From positions 1,076,752-1,140,751 of the forward strand of contig NZ_JAFMTB010000001.1 of NCBI RefSeq assembly GCF_017916475.1: a stretch of 64,000 nt of DNA. The letters are read 5' to 3'. A model generated the notes under the pieces. The model saw only the letters and a program-made list of their open reading frames with translations, was not told where the DNA came from and did not search any database. This DNA is from Patulibacter sp. SYSU D01012. Its GTDB lineage: Bacteria > Actinomycetota > Thermoleophilia > Solirubrobacterales > Solirubrobacteraceae. Of this stretch, positions 59,881 to 64,000 are shown piece after piece. Numbering within the stretch: the first letter of the stretch is position 1; each line of letters opens with the position of its first letter. Made by a program: the position numbers and the translations under genes.

Positions 59881-59963
59881 GGGCACACCCTACCCAAGCC
59901 GGCTCCCGGCCCCGTCGCCCCGCGGGCGGCGGGCGGCGCCGGGTCGCGCGTAGACTCGGTGTG

Positions 59964-60764
59964 GTGCGTGACGCTGCAACCACCCAGACGGCGCGCACCG
60001 ATCGCCGCGCCGCCCCGGCGCTCTCCGTCCGGGGCTTCACGAAGACCTACGCCGGCGGCTTCACCGCCGTGCGCGACCTCGACCTCGAGGTGCCCGACGG
60101 GGCGTTCTTCGGCCTGCTCGGCCCCAACGGGGCGGGCAAGACGACGCTGATCGGTGCCGTCACCAACCTCGTCCGCCCGACGGACGGCGAGATCCAGATC
60201 TTCGGCCACCACCACGACACGCGCGAGGCGCGGCGGCTCGTGGGCCTGGCCGAGCAGGACATCAACCTCGACCGCTTCCTCAACGTCGACGAGGTGCTGA
60301 TCTACCACGCGGGCTTCTTCGGCATGGGGCGCGCCCACGCGCGCCGCCGCGCCAAGGAGCTGATGGAGGTCTTCGACCTGTCGGCGAAGGCGAAGGTCCG
60401 CCCGACCGCGCTCTCCGGCGGCATGCGTCGGCGCCTGCTCTTCGCGCGCGCCGTGATGCACGAGCCGCGCCTGCTCATCCTCGACGAGCCGACCGCCGGC
60501 GTCGACGTCGAGCTGCGGACCGAGCTGTGGGAGTACACGCGCCGCCTGCACGAGATCGGCACGACGATCCTGCTGACGACGCACTACCTGGAGGAGGCGG
60601 AGGCGCTCTGCGAGGAGATCGCGCTCATCCGCGGCGGGCGGATCATCGCCCGCGACTCCGCCGACGGCCTGCGCGAGCGCTACGGGGCCCGCGACATCGC
60701 CGAGGTGTACCTGCAGGCGATGGCGCAGGCCGCCGAGGCCGAGCGCCAGGCGGTGACGGCATGA
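59964..60764 (+). CDS. ABC-2 exporter ATP-binding protein
   Basis: 266 residues. Walker A GLLGPNGAGKTTLIGAVTNLVRPTDG, signature TALSGGMRRRLLFARAVM, Walker B RLLILDEPTAGVDVELR, switch His in LLTTHYLEEAEAL. The DrrA/NodI-like drug or polysaccharide exporter group. TAGACT 59951-59956 ends 7 nt before GTG 59964, which is therefore preferred over GTG 59961. Overlaps the permease gene by 4 bp. Confidence 0.94.
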   Translation: MRDAATTQTARTDRRAAPALSVRGFTKTYAGGFTAVRDLDLEVPDGAFFGLLGPNGAGKTTLIGAVTNLVRPTDGEIQIFGHHHDTREARRLVGLAEQDINLDRFLNVDEVLIYHAGFFGMGRAHARRRAKELMEVFDLSAKAKVRPTALSGGMRRRLLFARAVMHEPRLLILDEPTAGVDVELRTELWEYTRRLHEIGTTILLTTHYLEEAEALCEEIALIRGGRIIARDSADGLRERYGARDIAEVYLQAMAQAAEAERQAVTA

Positions 60765-61585
60765 CCCCGCCGCGCTCCGTCGCCGAGGTCGGGTCGATCC
60801 CGGACCCCACGCTGCCGTTCACCGAGGAGCGCCGCGGCCTCGTCTGGCTCTGCGAGCGCGAGGTCGTCCGCTTCCTCAAGCTCTGGGTGCAGACCCTGAT
60901 CGCGCCCGTCGTCTCCTCCCTGCTCTTCATCGTCGTCTTCGGCCTGGCGCTCGGCGACCGGATCGCCGACGTCGGCGGCGTGCCCTACAAGCAGTTCATC
61001 GTCCCGGGCCTCGTGGTCCAGGCGATCCTGACGGCGGCCTACTCGAACAACAGCTCGACGGTCTTCCAGGCGCGCTCGGACCGCTTCATCAACGACGTCC
61101 TGTCGAGTCCGCTGCGCTGGTGGGAGGTCAACATCGGCCTGGCGATCGGCGGCGTCGTCCGCGGCCTGCTGACGGGGGTCCTGCTGCTGGTCCTCGCCGT
61201 GGCGATGACCGGGATCGGCGTGGAGCAGCCGCTCGTGCTGCTCGTCGCGACCGCCCTCGTCCTCGTCGCGTTCGCGCAGCTCGGCGTCATCGCCGGCATC
61301 TACGCGCAGAGCTGGGACTTCATGGCCTTCGTGACGTCCCTGGTGATCCTGCCGCTGTCGTTCCTCGGCGGCATCTTCTACTCCGTGGACCGCCTGCCCG
61401 GCGCGTGGGAGGTCGTCTCCCACTTCAACCCGATCTTCTACCTCGTGCAGGCGTTCCGGATCGGGTTCGTGGGCCAGGGCGACGTGCCGACGTGGCTCGC
61501 GCTCCTCGTGCTCGCCGCGCTGGCGGCCGGGCTGAGCGCCTGGTGCGCCTGGCTCTTCCGGACCGGGCACCGGCTCAAGCCGTGA
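60761..61585 (+). CDS. ABC-2 exporter permease
   Basis: 274 residues and six membrane helices. RFLKLWVQTLIAPVVSSLLFIVVFGLALGDRI starts the ABC2_membrane domain; RSDRFINDVLSSPLRWWEVNIGLAIGGVVRGLL and SLVILPLSFLGGIFYSVDRLPGAWEVVSHFNPIFYLVQAFRIGF are conserved. Pairs with the ATPase gene just upstream; the next gene overlaps by GTGA. Substrate unknown. Confidence 0.93.
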   Translation: MTPPRSVAEVGSIPDPTLPFTEERRGLVWLCEREVVRFLKLWVQTLIAPVVSSLLFIVVFGLALGDRIADVGGVPYKQFIVPGLVVQAILTAAYSNNSSTVFQARSDRFINDVLSSPLRWWEVNIGLAIGGVVRGLLTGVLLLVLAVAMTGIGVEQPLVLLVATALVLVAFAQLGVIAGIYAQSWDFMAFVTSLVILPLSFLGGIFYSVDRLPGAWEVVSHFNPIFYLVQAFRIGFVGQGDVPTWLALLVLAALAAGLSAWCAWLFRTGHRLKP

Positions 61586-62478
61586 GCGCGGGGGATCGAC
61601 CGACGCCGGGGGCGGCGGGGCACGCCGCCCCGGACGTCGGCCTGATCCTGCTCTCGATCGGCTGCGTCCAGGTCTCGGCCGCCGTGGCGACCGAGATGTT
61701 CGACCGCGTCGGCCCGGCCGGCGCGACGCTCGTCCGCACCGCGCTGGCGGCGGCCGTGCTGCTGCTCGTGGTGCGGCCGACGCTGCGCAGCCGCGCCGCC
61801 TGGCGCGCCGTGCTGCCCTACGGCCTGGCGCTCGGCGTGATGAACCTCAGCTTCTACCTGGGCCTCGATCGCGTGCCGCTCGGCGTCGCGGTCGCGATCG
61901 AGTTCCTCGGCCCGCTGTCGGTCGGTGCCGTGCTGGCGCGCCGGCCGCGGGACCGGGCGTGGGTGCTCGTCGCCGCGGCCGGCGTCCTCGCGCTCACGCG
62001 GCCGTGGAGCGCCGACGGCGCCGACCTCGTCGGCGTGGCGTGGCTGCTGCTGGCGGCGTCGTGCTGGGCCGGCTACATCGTGCTCGGCGCCCGGGCGGCG
62101 CAGGAGCTCGACGGCCTGCAGCCCGTCGCCCTCGCGATGCTCGTGTCCGCCGCCGTCGCGCTCGTGCCGGGGCTCGTCGGGGGCGGCGGCGACCTGCTGC
62201 ACCCGCACGTCCTGGCGATCGGCGCCGTGGCGGCCGTCGCGGGGTCCGTCCTGCCGTACTCGCTGGAGCAGGTCGCGCTGCGCCGCGTGGCCCCCGGCGT
62301 GTTCGGGGTGCTCATGGCGATCGAGCCGGGCGCGGCCGCGCTCGCGGGATGGCTCGTCCTGGGGGAGGGACTGCCCGCGCTCTCCCTGCTCGGCCTGGCG
62401 CTCGTGATCGCCGCGGGCGTGGCGGTGACGCGCTCGGGCGCGCCGGCCCCGGCTCCCGAGGCCGTGGCGGGCGCGTAG
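61582..62478 (+). CDS. EamA/RhtA-type transporter
   Basis: 298 residues with ten membrane helices in two EamA repeats. RVPLGVAVAIEFLGPLSVGAVLARRPRDRAWVLVAAAGVLAL and VAPGVFGVLMAIEPGAAALAGWLVLGEGL are typical of the RhtA (threonine/homoserine exporter) branch. GTG 61582 overlaps the permease stop, making a three-gene unit with the ABC exporter. Confidence 0.92.
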   Translation: MSAGDRPTPGAAGHAAPDVGLILLSIGCVQVSAAVATEMFDRVGPAGATLVRTALAAAVLLLVVRPTLRSRAAWRAVLPYGLALGVMNLSFYLGLDRVPLGVAVAIEFLGPLSVGAVLARRPRDRAWVLVAAAGVLALTRPWSADGADLVGVAWLLLAASCWAGYIVLGARAAQELDGLQPVALAMLVSAAVALVPGLVGGGGDLLHPHVLAIGAVAAVAGSVLPYSLEQVALRRVAPGVFGVLMAIEPGAAALAGWLVLGEGLPALSLLGLALVIAAGVAVTRSGAPAPAPEAVAGA

Positions 62479-62905
62479 CGGGCGCGGGGCGGGGCGCGGG
62501 GCGCGGGCCGCGCCTGGGCGCGGGCGGCGCGGCCGGCACGGATGGCGCGGCCGGGCACGGGCGGCGCGCCCGGGCGCCGGCGGGCACGCCCGCGGCCCGT
62601 GCACGGACCGCGTGGTGGCGGGCGGTGCTCGCGGCCGGGGCGGCGCGGTCCACGCGCGGCTGGAGCGCGCCCGGGCATGGACGGCGGGGGCGCGGGCGAT
62701 GCCCGCGGCCGCGGGCATCGACCGGGCGCGGGCGGCCTGTGCCCGGGAACGGACGGCGCGGGGCGCCCCGGAGACGGGACGGTGCGCGCGGTCGGGGGCG
62801 GAGCGCCCGTGCGCGGGCGGAGCGCCCGTGCGCGGACGGCGTGCGCGGCCGGGGCGGTCAGGGCCGTCGCGCCGCGCGGGCGGCCGGGCCGCGATACTCC
62901 GCCGG
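62479..62905. other. Gene-free low-complexity GC block
   Basis: About 430 bp of almost pure G and C with short irregular repeats such as GCGCGGGCGGC, including a perfect tandem pair of GCGGAGCGCCCGTGCGCGG at about 62805-62842. Long open frames here have no family resemblance and biased composition. No tRNA or clear promoter is seen except the GATACT box (62893-62898) for the next gene. Confidence 0.6.
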
Positions 62906-63445
62906 GTGGCCTCGATGAACGTGCCGAACGCGCTCACGGTCGTGCGCATCCTGCTCGTGCCCGTCATGGTGGTCGCGCTGCTGCAGGAGACCGGCACGGG
63001 CGACGTCGTCGCGGCGGTCGTCTTCTGGCTCGCGTCCGTCACCGACTTCGTCGACGGCTGGCTCGCCCGCCGGTCGGGGCTCGTGACGGACTTCGGCAAG
63101 CTCGCCGACCCGATCGCCGACAAGCTCCTCGTCGCCGCGGCGCTCGTCCTGCTCGTCGCACTCGACCGCGTCGCCCTGTGGGTGGCCGTCGTCATCCTGG
63201 GCCGCGAGCTGCTCGTGACGATCACCCGCGCCGTCGCCGCCGGCCACGGCGAGGTCATCGCCGCCGCCTGGCTGGGCAAGGTCAAGACGGCGTTCCAGCT
63301 GCTCGTGATCCTGCTGCTCATCCTCATCGACCCGACACCGGTCTGGCTCGACGTCCTCGTCTGGGCGATGGTCGCCATCACCCTGGTGAGCGGCGCGGAC
63401 TACTTCCGCGGCCTGCGACGCACGACCCGCGCGCCGGCGGGCTGA
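62906..63445 (+). CDS. pgsA: CDP-diacylglycerol-glycerol-3-phosphate phosphatidyltransferase
   Basis: 179 residues, four or more membrane helices. The CDP-alcohol phosphotransferase motif D-G-x2-A-R-x8-G-x3-D-x3-D is complete in DFVDGWLARRSGLVTDFGKL then ADPIADK. NVPNALTVVRILLVPV at the start and KVKTAFQLL later are typical of PgsA, which makes phosphatidylglycerophosphate. GTG 62906 has GATACT 7 nt upstream; ATG 62915 is an alternative. Confidence 0.93.
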   Translation: MASMNVPNALTVVRILLVPVMVVALLQETGTGDVVAAVVFWLASVTDFVDGWLARRSGLVTDFGKLADPIADKLLVAAALVLLVALDRVALWVAVVILGRELLVTITRAVAAGHGEVIAAAWLGKVKTAFQLLVILLLILIDPTPVWLDVLVWAMVAITLVSGADYFRGLRRTTRAPAG

Positions 63446-63498
63446 GGCAGGCGGCCCGGGCGGGGGCGCGGGGCGGATCGTGCCGCCCGGGGGAGGAG

Positions 63499-64000
63499 GA
63501 TGGACCCGAGTCGGAACGCGCCCCGGTCGGCCGACCCGTTCCGCCTCGGGGCCGGATAGCGGACCTCAGCCGGAACGCGTCCGGGCCGGCCGACCCGTTC
63601 CGCCTCGGGGCCGGATGGCGGACCTCAGCCGGAACGCGTCCGGGCCGGCCGACCCGTTCCGCCTCGGGGCCGGATGGCGGACCTCAGCCGGAACGCGTCC
63701 CGGCCGGCCGGCGCGTTCCGCCTCGGGGCCGGATAGCGGACCTGACCCGGAACGCGTCCCGGCCGACCGCCGCGTTCCGCCTCAGGGCCGGATGGCGGCC
63801 CTCAGCCGGAACGCGTCCGGCCGACCGACCCGTTCCGCCTCAGGGCCGGATGGCGGACCCGACCCGGAGCACGTCCCGCCCGGCCGACCCGTTCCGCCTC
63901 CGGGCCGGATGGCGGACCCGACCCGGAACGCGTCCCGCCCGGCCGACCCGTTCCGCCTCAGGGCCGGATAGCGGACCCGACCCGGAGCACGTCCCGCCCG
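63499..64000. repeat. Right array of 59-bp palindromic repeats
   Basis: Units begin with GTTCCGCCTC at 63538, 63597, 63656, 63715, 63774, 63832, 63891 and 63950 (spacing 59, once 58), preceded by a partial copy from about 63499, and run off the window end. Arms are GTTCCGCCTCGGG and CCTCAGCCGGAAC (later CCGACCCGGAAC). The core GGATRGCGG is the reverse complement of the GCYATCC core of the left array, so the elements point the opposite way. The 63446-63498 gap holds nothing else visible. Confidence 0.9.

Noticed and set aside
62312..62905. Arg/Pro-rich frames between the EamA gene and pgsA
   Set aside because: Several frames are open on both strands because there are almost no A or T bases. 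None has a start signal, a family resemblance or normal composition.

Overview
The window is very GC-rich (well above 70 %) and densely coded on both strands. Many starts are GTG or TTG, and neighbouring genes often overlap as ATGA, GTGA or TTGA. Gene content fits a high-GC actinobacterium: DUF3253, DUF6458, ECF sigma factors with membrane partners, a BluB-CobT fusion, many TetR regulators and small lipoproteins. My best guess is the class Thermoleophilia (Solirubrobacter/Patulibacter-like), but this is inference from content and style; there is no rRNA here to confirm it. No phage, insertion sequence, plasmid or CRISPR locus was found.

Layout. 1-0.83 kb: a cut cupin gene, then an array of 58-59 bp palindromic repeats. 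0.8-9.1 kb: small conserved genes, a lipoprotein/OmpA pair, typA, a secreted trypsin-like protease and a locus of two ECF-type sigma proteins with secreted or membrane partners. 9.2-18 kb: a MarR/MFS pair, a beta-propeller/HtaA protein with twin palindromes upstream, TrkH/TrkA potassium uptake and a Na+/H+ antiporter. 18-23 kb: cobQ, an M23 peptidase, cbiB, a phosphatase and a TetR, then tRNA-Ser(GGA). 23-27.7 kb: an M29 aminopeptidase, an Ohr-type OsmC protein, a DtxR regulator and a membrane glycosyltransferase. 27.7-33.5 kb: a seven-gene envelope operon (VanY-like peptidase, lipoprotein, efflux adaptor, ABC ATPase, permease, response regulator, histidine kinase). 33.7-41.7 kb: DoxX, a biotinyl/carboxyltransferase fusion, tRNA-Ser(CGA), cobS, bluB-cobT, tadA and a universal stress protein. 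42-49.5 kb: a Pro/Ala-rich protein, a CpsD-like ATPase, hemW, yaaA and rpsD. 49.6-57.7 kb: a zinc-ribbon membrane protein, a TetR/acyl-CoA dehydrogenase pair, a 74-bp repeat array, murB and five related small lipoproteins. 57.7-63.4 kb: YqgE, an FAH-family hydrolase, clpP, an ABC exporter with an EamA transporter, and pgsA. From 63.5 kb to the end a second palindromic array appears; its core is the reverse complement of the first.

How it fits together. Five cobalamin genes (cobQ, cbiB, cobS and the bluB-cobT fusion, plus a CobC-like phosphatase) cover side-chain and lower-ligand assembly, but they are scattered. Envelope functions dominate: murB, M23 and M15 peptidases, OmpA, lipoproteins and an ABC efflux operon carrying its own two-component system. 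A recurring regulatory style is visible. More than twenty genes have a TANNNT box ending 6-10 nt before the start codon, which implies leaderless transcripts, and I used this rule to choose several starts.
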